Below are positions 25,070-34,452 of a DNA stretch of 64,000 nucleotides, piece by piece. A program made the position numbers and the translations under genes. The notes beneath the pieces are model-generated. The model had not been told where the DNA came from. It searched no databases and worked only from the letters and a program-made list of their open reading frames with translations. The stretch is from Luteimonas cucumeris (lineage in GTDB: Bacteria > Pseudomonadota > Gammaproteobacteria > Xanthomonadales > Xanthomonadaceae), in contig NZ_VLKN01000003.1 of the NCBI RefSeq assembly GCF_007830035.1, forward strand, positions 434,001 to 498,000. Direction: 5' to 3'. The first letter of the stretch is position 1. Every line of letters starts with the position of its first letter.

Positions 25070-26137
25070 ATGCGTATTGGCGTACCGAAGGAAACCAAGA
25101 CCCTCGAAGGCCGCGTGGCGCTGGTGCCGGCCGCGGCGGGCGACCTGGTGCGGCGCGGTTACGAGGTATGGCTGGAGAAGGGCGCGGGCATCAAGTCCGG
25201 CTTCAAGGACGCCGAATACGCGGCGCTCGGCATCAACATCGCACCGGACGCGGCGACGCTCTACGACAAGGGCGAGTTGATCGTGAAGGTCAAGGAACCG
25301 ATCGAGGGCGACCTGGCGCTGCTGCGCAAGGACCACATGCTGTTCTGCTACCTGCACCTGGCCGCGGAACCGGCGCTGACCCGTCGCCTGCTCGACATCG
25401 GCCTGACCGGCATTGCCTTCGAGACGGTCGAGCTGCCCAACGGCGACCTGCCGCTGCTGGCGCCGATGTCGGTGATCGCCGGCAAGATCGCGGTGCAGGT
25501 CGGCACGCACCTGCTGCACCAGCCAGAAGGCGGCAAGGGCAAGCTGCTCGGTGGCCTGCCATCGACCGAGCGCGGCAAGGTCGTGGTGTTCGGCGCGGGC
25601 CAGGCCGGCAGCGCTTCGGCAGCACTGGCGGCAGCCGGCGGCGCCAACGTGGTGGTGTTCGAGATGCGCCAGGACCGCATGGACCAGATGATGCGGCTGG
25701 GCAACAACGTCACCACCTTGTATCCCTACGCCGACGTGGTGGCGCGCGAAGTCGCGTCGGCCGACCTCGTGGTCGGTGCGGTCCTGGTCACCGGCGCGCG
25801 TGCGCCGCACGTGCTGACCCGCGACATGCTCAAGGGCATGGCCGATGGCAGCGTGGTGATCGACATCTCCATCGACCAGGGCGGCTGTTTCGAAACCTCG
25901 CGTCCGACCACCTGGAAAGAGCCGACCTACGTCGAAGAGGGCGTGACCCACTTCTGCGTGACCAACATGCCCGGCGCCGTGCCGCAGACCTCGTCGCAGG
26001 CGATCTGCGCGGCGATCCTGCCCTGGGTCAACAAGCTGGCTTCCGGAAGCTGGCGCGACAATGCCGCGCTGGTGAAAGGAATCAACGTCGAAGGCGGGAA
26101 GCTGGTGCATCCTGCGTTGCAGGGGATGAAGCTCTGA
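25070..26137 (+). CDS. ald: Alanine dehydrogenase
   Basis: It catalyses NAD-dependent reversible oxidative deamination of L-alanine to pyruvate. The 355-residue protein has the AlaDH/PNT N-terminal domain (MRIGVPKETKTLEGRVALVP, with KVKEP and the FCYLHLAAEP catalytic region), and the Rossmann domain signature VVFGAGQAGSASAALAAAGGA near residue 165. It also has the DISIDQGGCFETSRPTT and TNMPGAVPQTSS motifs. The ATG at 25070 lies in the spacing expected for the family; the upstream extension is intergenic. Confidence 0.95.
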   Translation: MRIGVPKETKTLEGRVALVPAAAGDLVRRGYEVWLEKGAGIKSGFKDAEYAALGINIAPDAATLYDKGELIVKVKEPIEGDLALLRKDHMLFCYLHLAAEPALTRRLLDIGLTGIAFETVELPNGDLPLLAPMSVIAGKIAVQVGTHLLHQPEGGKGKLLGGLPSTERGKVVVFGAGQAGSASAALAAAGGANVVVFEMRQDRMDQMMRLGNNVTTLYPYADVVAREVASADLVVGAVLVTGARAPHVLTRDMLKGMADGSVVIDISIDQGGCFETSRPTTWKEPTYVEEGVTHFCVTNMPGAVPQTSSQAICAAILPWVNKLASGSWRDNAALVKGINVEGGKLVHPALQGMKL

Positions 26138-26236
26138 CTGCCGTCGGCCGCCCGTGCGATGGGATCGACTAGTGTTTGAACACTTAACGCATTAAGATCA
26201 ATCCTCTAGGGGATTTTCTTCAGGTAAACACACACG

Positions 26237-28594
26237 GTGGCACGCCCGATCCCGGAACGCAGCAAGAAGCAGCGCAACGCCGCCGCACCGCCAGCAGCCG
26301 CGGCCCCGAACCCGCGTCGCCAGCGTCTGCTGCGCGATATCGCGCTGATCCTGATTGCGCCGGTGCTGCTGTACCTGATGGCCAGTCTGTTCACCTTCTC
26401 GCCCGATGATCCCGGCTGGTCGCATTCGGGCAGCGTCACCGCGCCGCTGCACAACATCGGCGGCCGGGTAGGGGCCTGGCTGGCCGATGTACTGATCTAC
26501 CTGTTCGGCTATGTCGCCTTCCTGTTGCCGATCATGCTCGGCGTCGTTGCCTGGATCGCGTTGTTCGGCATGGATTCGGACGGCGATGGCGATGCCGACC
26601 TGGGCCCGGCGCTGCGGCTGGTCGGCATCGTCGGCTTCCTGGTCTCCGCAGCGGGCCTGCTCTATCTGCGCATCGGCCTGGTCGCGGATTTTTCCGCCGG
26701 TGCTGGCGGCATCCTCGGGCAGCTGGTGGGACGCTCGCTGGAGCGAGGCTTCGGCGCGATGGGCAGCAACCTGTTCCTGCTGGCCCTGCTGCTGACCTCG
26801 ATCACGCTCGCCACCGGCCTCTCCTGGCTGGCGGTGATGGATCGCCTCGGCAAGTGGGCGATGGCCCTGCCGGGATTGTTCCGCCGCAGCACGCAGCAGG
26901 CCGTCGAATGGCAGGAAGCACGCGCCTTCCGCGGCGAACGTGAGGAATCGCGCAAGATCGAGACCGAACTGCGCGCGAAGCGCACCCCGGTGAAGATCGA
27001 ACCGCCCGCACCGGCGCAGGTGGAAAAAAGCGACCGCGCCAAGCGCGAGCAGCAGATTCCGCTGTTCCATGTCGGCGACGGCACCGGCATCCCGCCGCTG
27101 GCGCTGCTCGACGATCCCAAGCCGCAGCAGAAGGGCTACAGCGAGGAAACGCTGGAGACGCTGTCGCGGCAGATCGAATTCAAGCTCCGGGATTTCCGCA
27201 TCGAGGCGCAGGTAATGGGTGCCTATCCGGGTCCGGTGATCACCCGTTTCGAGGTGCAGCCTGCGCCAGGCGTCAAGGTCAGCCAGATCAGTTCGCTCGA
27301 CAAGGACATCGCGCGTGGCCTGTCGGTGAAGTCGGTGCGCGTGGTCGACGTGATCCCGGGCAAATCGGTGATCGGCCTGGAAACACCGAACACGCACCGC
27401 GAGATGATCTATCTCAGCGAACTGCTGCGCTCGAAGGAATACGACAAGTCCGGCAGTCCGCTGACGCTGGCGCTGGGCAAGGACATTGCCGGCCGTCCGC
27501 TGGTCGCGGACCTGGCCCGCATGCCCCACCTGCTGGTGGCAGGCACCACCGGCTCGGGCAAGTCGGTCGCGGTCAATGCGATGGTGCTGAGCCTGCTGTA
27601 CAAGGCGTCCGCGAAGGAACTGCGGATGCTGATGATCGACCCGAAGATGCTCGAACTCAGCGTCTACCAGGGCATCCCGCACCTGCTGGCGCCGGTGGTC
27701 ACCGACATGAAGGAGGCCGCCAACGGATTACGCTGGTGCGTGGCGGAGATGGAGCGCCGCTACAAGCTGATGAGCACGGTCGGCGTGCGCAACCTGGCCG
27801 GCTTCAACAAGAAGGTGAAGGATGCGCAGGACGCCGGCCAGCCGCTGATGGATCCGCTGTTCAAGCCGAACCCGGAACTGGGCGAGGCGCCGAGGCCGCT
27901 GGAGACGATGCCATTCATCGTCATCTTCATCGACGAGTTCGCCGACATGATGATGATCGTCGGCAAGAAGGTGGAGGAGCTCATCGCGCGTCTGGCACAG
28001 AAGGCACGAGCGGCCGGCATCCACCTGATCCTCGCGACGCAGCGACCGTCGGTCGACGTGATCACCGGCCTGATCAAGGCCAACATCCCCACGCGTATCG
28101 CGTTCCAGGTGTCGAGCAAGATCGACTCGCGCACCATCCTTGACCAGTCGGGCGCCGAAACGCTGCTCGGCCACGGCGACATGTTGTATCTGCCGCCGGG
28201 CACGGCGATGCCCGAGCGCGTGCATGGCGCCTTCGTCAGCGACGATGAAGTGCATCGCGTGGTCGAGCACCTGAAGCAGAGCAGCAGCGGCCCCGATTAC
28301 ATCGAGGGCGTGCTGGAAGAAGTGCAGTCGATGGGCGACGGCATCGTCGTCGGTGCGACCGGGCTGCCCGAAAGCAGCGGCGGTGGCGGCGACGAAAGCG
28401 ATCCGCTCTACGACGAAGCGGTGCGCATCGTCACCGAGACCCGGCGCGCATCGATTTCCGGCGTGCAGCGGCGGCTGAAGATCGGCTACAACCGCGCCGC
28501 GCGCCTGGTCGAGGCGATGGAAGCCGCCGGCGTGGTGACGCCTCCCGAGCACAATGGCGACCGCAGCGTGCTGGCGCCGCCGCCACCGAAATAA
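26237..28594 (+). CDS. ftsK: DNA translocase FtsK
   Basis: FtsK pumps chromosomes at the septum and activates XerCD recombination at dif. The 785-residue protein has an N-terminal domain with about four membrane segments (residues 30-205), a short charged linker, the alpha/beta motor (Walker [16 protein letters not shown] near residue 438, Walker [13 protein letters not shown]) and the C-terminal gamma winged helix ([24 protein letters not shown]) that reads KOPS. A GTG start is used. A dif-like site and oriented KOPS octamers occur elsewhere in this window. Confidence 0.97.
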   Translation: MARPIPERSKKQRNAAAPPAAAAPNPRRQRLLRDIALILIAPVLLYLMASLFTFSPDDPGWSHSGSVTAPLHNIGGRVGAWLADVLIYLFGYVAFLLPIMLGVVAWIALFGMDSDGDGDADLGPALRLVGIVGFLVSAAGLLYLRIGLVADFSAGAGGILGQLVGRSLERGFGAMGSNLFLLALLLTSITLATGLSWLAVMDRLGKWAMALPGLFRRSTQQAVEWQEARAFRGEREESRKIETELRAKRTPVKIEPPAPAQVEKSDRAKREQQIPLFHVGDGTGIPPLALLDDPKPQQKGYSEETLETLSRQIEFKLRDFRIEAQVMGAYPGPVITRFEVQPAPGVKVSQISSLDKDIARGLSVKSVRVVDVIPGKSVIGLETPNTHREMIYLSELLRSKEYDKSGSPLTLALGKDIAGRPLVADLARMPHLLVAGTTGSGKSVAVNAMVLSLLYKASAKELRMLMIDPKMLELSVYQGIPHLLAPVVTDMKEAANGLRWCVAEMERRYKLMSTVGVRNLAGFNKKVKDAQDAGQPLMDPLFKPNPELGEAPRPLETMPFIVIFIDEFADMMMIVGKKVEELIARLAQKARAAGIHLILATQRPSVDVITGLIKANIPTRIAFQVSSKIDSRTILDQSGAETLLGHGDMLYLPPGTAMPERVHGAFVSDDEVHRVVEHLKQSSSGPDYIEGVLEEVQSMGDGIVVGATGLPESSGGGGDESDPLYDEAVRIVTETRRASISGVQRRLKIGYNRAARLVEAMEAAGVVTPPEHNGDRSVLAPPPPK

Positions 28595-28678
28595 CCCTCT
28601 CGATGCGCCACGATACGCGCTGGCATGGCCGCTCCTGAACGGCTAAGCTCGTTGCAGGGGCGTCATAGGGGATGGCTC

Positions 28679-29263
28679 ATGATCGTTTTTCGCTGGCTGC
28701 CGGCGGTCGCGGTCGCGGCCGCGCTTGCCTCGTGCCTGTCCATGCCCGATGCGGATGCGCAGGCATGGCTGCGCTGGAGCAAGGCGTCGGTCCAGCAGCA
28801 CGATCCGGCCAAACGGATCTCAGCGCCCAGTCACCCAACGGCAGCGATGACAGCGACAGCCACATCCGTTCCACGGCGTGGCCCCTCCATAACGATCAGC
28901 GAAGCGCCACCAGGCATCCCGACCGTTGCCGCGCCCGCAGCGGGAGCAGTGGACGCCATGGCTGCTGCAACAGACACAAGCCCATTGGCAGACACGACAG
29001 CGCCTGCGCTTTCGCCAGCCAGTCCGGCCATTGCCGTTCCGACCCGTGACGAGCCACCGGTGCTGCGGGCTGAACCGCTTGCCATTGCGACGAATGCGAA
29101 CGCGGCCGCCGCGGCGCCTGCCGACATCACGACCTGCAACGACTGTCCGACGCAGGACGAATTGAAGGCCACGCCGGGCGGTGCGGCATCGTCGGATGCC
29201 GGCGCGCAGCAGGATCGGCCGATACAATCGGAAATCAAGCGCCGATTGCTGCAGGGCCATTGA
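28679..29263 (+). CDS. Putative Ala/Pro-rich exported lipoprotein
   Basis: I do not recognise this 194-residue protein. A hydrophobic N terminus ending LASC suggests a signal peptide with a lipobox. The rest is low-complexity, rich in Ala, Pro, Thr and Ser, with a DITTCNDCPTQDELKA patch containing a CxxC pair near residue 150. It lies between ftsK and lolA on the same strand, and third-position GC use resembles that of neighbours. The start at 28679 is chosen for the signal sequence; an upstream ATG at 28625 would bury it. Confidence 0.55.
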   Translation: MIVFRWLPAVAVAAALASCLSMPDADAQAWLRWSKASVQQHDPAKRISAPSHPTAAMTATATSVPRRGPSITISEAPPGIPTVAAPAAGAVDAMAAATDTSPLADTTAPALSPASPAIAVPTRDEPPVLRAEPLAIATNANAAAAAPADITTCNDCPTQDELKATPGGAASSDAGAQQDRPIQSEIKRRLLQGH

Positions 29264-29324
29264 CCAGTCGCTATTCAGCTGCCGGCTTGCAGACTTTCCG
29301 CATCGCTTTCCAGGAATACCTGCC

Positions 29325-29948
29325 ATGAAACGCGTTGCCTTTATTGCGGCCATGGCCGCGTCCGTGTTCTCGCTCTGCGCCATGGCGACGGCGCGCGAGG
29401 ACCTGACCGCGTTCACCCGTGGCCTGAAGGGATTGGACGGCCAGTTCACACAGCGGGTGTACGACAACAACGGCCAGTTGAAGGAGTCGACCAGCGGTCG
29501 CGTCGCGTTGTCGGCGCCGCGCCTGTTCCGCTGGGAATACCTCAAGCCTCACCCACAACTGATCGTCGCCGACGGCAAGAAAGTCTGGGTCTATGACCCC
29601 GACCTGCAGCAGGTCGCCGTGCGCGCGCAGGGCGTCGAGGAACAGGACAGCCCGCTGGTCGCGCTGATCGACCCGCGCAAGCTGGAACAGGATTTCCGGG
29701 TCGCCGAAGCCGGTACGGATGGTGGCCTGGACTGGCTGCTGCTGACTCCGCGCAACGAAGACCAGGCCAGTTTCCAGTCGGCCAGGCTGGGCTTCGGACC
29801 GGCGGGGCTCGTGCAGATGAAAGTGGTCGACGGCTTGGGCCAGCGAACCGAAATCGTGTTCAGCGACTGGAAACGCAATCCGGATTTCGCGAGAGGCACG
29901 TTCACCTACACACCGCCGAAAGGCGTGGACGTGATCGGCACGAACTGA
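29325..29948 (+). CDS. lolA: Outer-membrane lipoprotein carrier LolA
   Basis: LolA shuttles lipoproteins across the periplasm from LolCDE to LolB. The 207-residue protein has a signal peptide (1-24) and the LolA beta-fold motifs LKGLDGQFTQRVYDNNGQLKE, SGRVALSAPRLFRWEY, the LIVADGKKVWVYDPDLQQV stretch and the C-terminal FSDWKRNPDFARGTFTYTPPKGVDV. ftsK-lolA-rarA is the standard gammaproteobacterial order. Confidence 0.95.
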   Translation: MKRVAFIAAMAASVFSLCAMATAREDLTAFTRGLKGLDGQFTQRVYDNNGQLKESTSGRVALSAPRLFRWEYLKPHPQLIVADGKKVWVYDPDLQQVAVRAQGVEEQDSPLVALIDPRKLEQDFRVAEAGTDGGLDWLLLTPRNEDQASFQSARLGFGPAGLVQMKVVDGLGQRTEIVFSDWKRNPDFARGTFTYTPPKGVDVIGTN

Positions 29949-29998
29949 GCCGGACGGCCCATCGCGGCCGCTGCGATCGGCGGCGCTAGAATGCCCGC

Positions 29999-31348
29999 GT
30001 GGCCAAGAGCAAACCCCGGTTGAGCGACGCCAAGGATCTGCTGAGCGTCGATCGCGATGCGCTGCGGCCGCTGGCCGAACGCATGCGCCCGCAGACGATC
30101 GACGAAATGGTCGGCCAGCGCCGACTGCTGGCGCCGGGGTCGGCGCTTCGCACGTCGATCGAATCCGGGCACGTGCATTCGATGATCCTGTGGGGGCCTC
30201 CGGGCTGCGGCAAGACCACGCTGGCGCTGCTGCTTGCCAAGTACGCCGACGCCGAATTCCACGCCATTTCAGCAGTACTTTCCGGCCTGCCTGAGGTGCG
30301 ACAGGTCCTGGCCGAAGCTGGGCACCGTTTAGCCGAAGGCCGGCGCACCGTGCTGTTCGTCGACGAGGTGCACCGTTTCAACAAGGCGCAGCAGGATGCA
30401 TTCCTGCCGCACATCGAGCGCGGCACCATTCTGTTCGTCGGCGCGACCACGGAGAATCCTTCGTTCGAACTGAACTCGGCACTGCTGTCGCGTTGCCGCG
30501 TGCACGTGATGGAATCGGTGTCGACCGACGACATCGTTGCCGCATTGCAACGCGCCCTGGCGGACGAGGAGCGCGGACTTGGCGGCCGCGGGCTCCAGAT
30601 CGACGACACCGCGTTGCGCGAGATCGCAGGCGCCGCCGATGGCGACGTGCGCCGCGGGCTGACCTTGCTGGAGATCGCCTCCGAGCTGGCCGGCGAGGGC
30701 GGCACCATCGACCGCGACACGCTGCGCCAGGTGCTGGCCGATCGCACCCGTCGCTTCGACAAGGGTGGCGAACAGTTCTACGACCAGATCTCCGCACTGC
30801 ACAAATCGGTGCGCAGCTCCAATCCCGACGCGGCGTTGTACTGGTTCGCGCGCATGCTCGATGGCGGCTGCGATCCCATCTACCTTGCGCGCCGGCTCAC
30901 CCGCATGGCGGTGGAGGACATCGGCCTGGCCGATCCGCGCGCACTGCAGATGGCGACCGAGGCCTGGGACGCCTACGACAGGCTCGGCAGCCCGGAAGGC
31001 GATCTGGCGCTGGCGCAGGTGGTCATCTATCTCGCCAGCACGGCCAAATCCAATGCGGCCTACATGGCCTTCGGTGCCGCCAAACGCGACGTCGAGGAAT
31101 ACGGTACGCAGGAAGTGCCGATGCACATCCGCAACGCGCCGACCAAACTGATGAAGCAGCTCGGTTACGGCAAGGGTTACCAGTACGACCACGACCGCGA
31201 AGGCGGCATCGCGATCGACCAGACCGGGTTTCCCGATGCGATGGGCGAACGCGTGTACTACCAGCCGGTCGAGCGCGGCATGGAAATCAAGCTGAAGGAA
31301 AAACTCGACGCGCTGCGCAAGGCGCGAGGCGAGGCCGCGCGCGAGTAG
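29999..31348 (+). CDS. rarA: Replication-associated recombination protein RarA (MgsA)
   Basis: RarA is an AAA+ ATPase of the clamp-loader family that acts at stalled forks. The 449-residue protein has Walker A WGPPGCGKTTLALLLA near residue 63, Walker B LFVDEVHRFNKAQQDAFLPHIE, sensor 1 GATTENPSFELNSALLSRC, and the C-terminal oligomerisation region ISALHKSVRSSNPDAALYW. GTG is the start, about 50 bp after lolA. Confidence 0.96.
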   Translation: MAKSKPRLSDAKDLLSVDRDALRPLAERMRPQTIDEMVGQRRLLAPGSALRTSIESGHVHSMILWGPPGCGKTTLALLLAKYADAEFHAISAVLSGLPEVRQVLAEAGHRLAEGRRTVLFVDEVHRFNKAQQDAFLPHIERGTILFVGATTENPSFELNSALLSRCRVHVMESVSTDDIVAALQRALADEERGLGGRGLQIDDTALREIAGAADGDVRRGLTLLEIASELAGEGGTIDRDTLRQVLADRTRRFDKGGEQFYDQISALHKSVRSSNPDAALYWFARMLDGGCDPIYLARRLTRMAVEDIGLADPRALQMATEAWDAYDRLGSPEGDLALAQVVIYLASTAKSNAAYMAFGAAKRDVEEYGTQEVPMHIRNAPTKLMKQLGYGKGYQYDHDREGGIAIDQTGFPDAMGERVYYQPVERGMEIKLKEKLDALRKARGEAARE

Positions 31349-31399
31349 AATGCCGACCGGCCACATGTCCCAATCGGCGCATGCGAGCGGCGAATGGCA

Positions 31400-33670
31400 T
31401 TACTCGGTCTCGCGCGGCCGCAGCAGCGAACCAAAAGTGAGGTACCACGAATTGGCGCCGTCGCTGGCGTGACCGTAGCCCAGGAACAGCGGTCCCAGGA
31501 ACGTGCTGATCCCGGCAAAGACGCTGCCCGAATAGATCAGGTCGTCCGCGCTGATCAGATCCTTGCTGCGCCAGGCGTTGCCCGCCTCGAGACTGCCGCC
31601 GACGAACAGCGGCACCGAAAACAGGCGGTCTTCGCCCATGCGCCGGAAGAATACGGCCCGCCCGAATGCAGTCTGGTTGCCGACCAGCGACCGCTCGGCG
31701 TGTCCCGACAGGTTGAGGAATCCGCCGAGGAAATCCTGCGCTTCGATGAAGTCGTCGTTGTCGTCCAGCGCGCTGCTCATGCGCAAGCCCATCAACAGGC
31801 GATAGCGCTTCTGCGCTCCCCAGCGCCAGACCCAGTCGCCGGTCAGCCGCGCAACGTCGGAATCGACTTCGCCGCCCGCGGCCTTGTTGTACAACTCGTA
31901 ACGCAACGACACGCGTGCGCCACTGGTCGGAAAGTCCGCATTGTCCAGCGTGTCCCAGTCCGCGATCATGCGAACGCCGGCGAAATCGGATTTGACGGTG
32001 GGGAACTCGACCGGATCGCCGATCAGTCGTTGCCCGCTCACGCGGCCACGCACCAGCGCCGCGCGCAGCCGCCAGTAGGGCACCGGCGAATAGCCGGCTT
32101 CCAGTGCAGCGATGCTGCGCCGCACGCGGTACTTGGCCACCTCATCGTTGTCCTCGAAAAGCGAGACGTTCTCGGTACGCGTCATCAGCGAAGGCGTTGC
32201 GTAGAAATGGCCGAAATCGCCGAACGGCTGGTGGAATTCGGTACGCAGCCCGGCAACGCGTCCGGACCAGAGATTGGTGCGCCATTCGGCGCCGAAAGTG
32301 TTGAGGTTGGTGACGGTCAGTTGCGCGGACAACTGATAGTCGCTGTAACCGTTGAAGTTGTCGTTGATCTGCAGCCCGAACTTGGCGAACATCGGCCCCC
32401 AGGGCTTGTCGACCGGGATCACCTCGATCCCGTACTCGCTGTCGCGCTCGGCCGGACGGTAGTGGATGTTCTGGTAGTTGCCGCGCCCATAGACCGAACC
32501 GATGTCCTGCTCGATCCGGTCGACATCGAACGGCTTGCCGACATTCGGCGCCATCGACCGTTCCACGAATCTTGGCGATGCCGTCGAGTCGACGAGGACA
32601 TCGACGAACTTGATCAGCCCCGGGTCGAAATCGCGCTGGCGATGCTGGTTTTTGTAGGCGGCGTAGGCCTCCGGCGACACGCTGAACCTGCGCAGTTCCG
32701 GAACCAGTGCCTCGGCCGCCTGCTCGCCGATCACGACCGCGCTGTCGGCGTTGCCGAAATTGGCGCTACTCATGTCGCCGAGTTCAGGCGTGATCAGCAG
32801 GTCCTCCGGCGTCAGCGTGGCCAATGTGCTTTCGGTTTTCTGGCGCATCAGCGTATCGATCATGCGCGACATGACCGATACCGGGTTGCCCAGTTCCACG
32901 TCCGAGCGCTTGCCCAGCGGTGCCCCCACGTCGACGACGATCAGCACGTCGCTGCCCATCTGCCGCGCGACATCGACCGGCACGTTGTCGACGATGCCGC
33001 CGTCGACCAGCATGTAATCGTCCAGCCGCAGCGGCGCGAACGCGCCCGGCACCGACATGCTCGCGCGCATCGCCATGGCCAGGTCGCCCTCCTTGAACAC
33101 CACCGGCTGGCCGGTGCTGATGTCGGTGGCCACCGCGCGGAACGGGATCGGCAACTCGTTGAAGTCGTGCACGTCCCAGGTCGACAGCACCAGCCGGCGC
33201 AGCAGCATGGTCAGCTTCTGGCCCTGGATGAAGCCAGGAGGCGTCACGACGCGGCCATCGCGTACGCCGAGCTCGAAATTGAGCAAGTCGCGGAAGTCGT
33301 CGTCCTTGCGCCGCATCGGCAGCTGCTCACGCGGCGGGTCGTCGCGGAACAACTCGGTCCAGTCGAGGTTGGTGAGCACCGCCTCCAGTTCCGTGGCGGA
33401 ATACCCGGCCGCGTACAGGCCGCCGACGATCGAGCCCATGCTGGTGCCGGCCAGGTTGCAGATCGGAATGCGCTCGCGCTCGAGCACCTTGAGCACGCCG
33501 ATGTGCGCCGAACCGCGCGCTCCGCCGCCGCCCAGGACCAGGCCGATGCATTGCCTGGAGTCAGCTGCCCGCGCCGTCGGCGCGGAAGCAGCATCGGGTG
33601 TCTGCGCCAGGGCAACGGGGGTAAGGCAGATCAGGGCCAGCGACGACAGAACACGCAGCATGTGGGACAT
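31400..33670 (-). CDS. Patatin-like phospholipase with POTRA and Omp85-like barrel (type Vd autotransporter)
   Basis: This 756-residue protein has the layout of PlpD-type (type Vd) autotransporters. A signal peptide (1-22) is followed by a patatin domain with the oxyanion loop GGGGARG, the nucleophile serine in AGTSMGS (near residue 77) and the DGG dyad aspartate (MLVDGGIVDN). Next come a POTRA-like segment (GNYQNIHYRPAERD region) and a C-terminal 16-strand-type beta barrel rich in alternating aromatic residues (from about residue 440). The patatin domain would be exposed or released outside the cell and could act as a phospholipase A. Start: ATG at 33670; a TTG two codons upstream is also possible. 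Confidence 0.9.
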   Translation of the reverse strand: MSHMLRVLSSLALICLTPVALAQTPDAASAPTARAADSRQCIGLVLGGGGARGSAHIGVLKVLERERIPICNLAGTSMGSIVGGLYAAGYSATELEAVLTNLDWTELFRDDPPREQLPMRRKDDDFRDLLNFELGVRDGRVVTPPGFIQGQKLTMLLRRLVLSTWDVHDFNELPIPFRAVATDISTGQPVVFKEGDLAMAMRASMSVPGAFAPLRLDDYMLVDGGIVDNVPVDVARQMGSDVLIVVDVGAPLGKRSDVELGNPVSVMSRMIDTLMRQKTESTLATLTPEDLLITPELGDMSSANFGNADSAVVIGEQAAEALVPELRRFSVSPEAYAAYKNQHRQRDFDPGLIKFVDVLVDSTASPRFVERSMAPNVGKPFDVDRIEQDIGSVYGRGNYQNIHYRPAERDSEYGIEVIPVDKPWGPMFAKFGLQINDNFNGYSDYQLSAQLTVTNLNTFGAEWRTNLWSGRVAGLRTEFHQPFGDFGHFYATPSLMTRTENVSLFEDNDEVAKYRVRRSIAALEAGYSPVPYWRLRAALVRGRVSGQRLIGDPVEFPTVKSDFAGVRMIADWDTLDNADFPTSGARVSLRYELYNKAAGGEVDSDVARLTGDWVWRWGAQKRYRLLMGLRMSSALDDNDDFIEAQDFLGGFLNLSGHAERSLVGNQTAFGRAVFFRRMGEDRLFSVPLFVGGSLEAGNAWRSKDLISADDLIYSGSVFAGISTFLGPLFLGYGHASDGANSWYLTFGSLLRPRETE

Positions 33671-33941
33671 GGGCAAGGTCCGTTGCGGAACATGGCGATC
33701 GATGCGCGATCAATGTTAACCACGTTAGCGGACGGCTTGTCGATGTTTTCGTCACGCCTTTTCATGCAGGCGATGCGCGTCCCGAAAGCCGGCGGCATAA
33801 TCCGGCAATGCAGGGCACGTCCGCGCTACCCGCCGACCGGACGTTGTCACGGTCGATGCGGCGACGGAACGTGGCATGGGTGTTCCTGCAGGACACTCCA
33901 TTTGTCCGTGCTAGCGGACAGCGAATCGCGAAGGGATCGTC

Positions 33942-34346
33942 ATGAATCTCGGACTCTGGTGGCAGCAGCTGTTGCTGGTCATGGCGGGCGGAGCGCTCGG
34001 TGCGGGCGGCCGCTTCTGGTTGACCGGAGTGTTGCTGCGCCAGCTGGGGAGCGGCTTTCCGTGGGGCACGCTGGCTGCGAACCTGGCCGGATCGTTCGCA
34101 GCGGGCTATCTCGCGATCTGGCTGGAGGACAAGGGGCCGTCGGCGTTGTACCTGCGCGCGTTCCTCATCGTCGGCCTGCTCGGCGGGTTGACCACCTATT
34201 CGGCGCTGATGCTGGAATGCCTGCTGTTCGCCCGATCCCAGCGCAGCACCATGATGCTGATGTACCTGGCGGTGACCTTATTCGCTGGATTGGCGCTGGT
34301 CTTGCTTGGCGCGCGCGTGGCCATGCAACTGCGGCCGTTGGCCTGA
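33942..34346 (+). CDS. crcB: Fluoride channel/exporter CrcB (Fluc)
   Basis: This small dual-topology membrane protein of 134 residues removes cytoplasmic fluoride. Four membrane segments are evident, with the family signatures GGALGAGGRFWLTG, the PWGTLAANLAGSF loop and the central GLLGGLTTYSALMLE (sodium site and Phe/Thr gating). I looked for the fluoride riboswitch in the 270-bp upstream spacer and could not see it. Confidence 0.95.
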   Translation: MNLGLWWQQLLLVMAGGALGAGGRFWLTGVLLRQLGSGFPWGTLAANLAGSFAAGYLAIWLEDKGPSALYLRAFLIVGLLGGLTTYSALMLECLLFARSQRSTMMLMYLAVTLFAGLALVLLGARVAMQLRPLA

Positions 34347-34356
34347 GCATCCGCCG

Positions 34357-34390
34357 AAAAAAACGATCCGGCCTGCGAAGCCGGATCGTA
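34357..34390 (-). terminator. Intrinsic terminator of the LVIVD-repeat gene (minus strand)
   Basis: ACGATCCGGC-(7-base loop)-GCCGGATCGT is followed on the minus strand by a run of seven T residues. It lies about 60 bp beyond the stop of the minus-strand gene and between it and convergent crcB. Confidence 0.85.
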
Positions 34391-34452
34391 TCTGTTCCCT
34401 TGTGGCGGTGGTCTTCAGGCCACGCGCGCGCCAATGGATATCGCTGACATGC

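Noticed and set aside
33671-33941. Fluoride riboswitch before crcB
   Set aside because: I looked for the conserved crcB-motif pattern and did not find it in this spacer.
31394-34447. 1017-codon plus-strand open frame
   Set aside because: It is antisense to the patatin autotransporter and overlaps crcB in another frame; composition is that of a reversed GC-rich gene.
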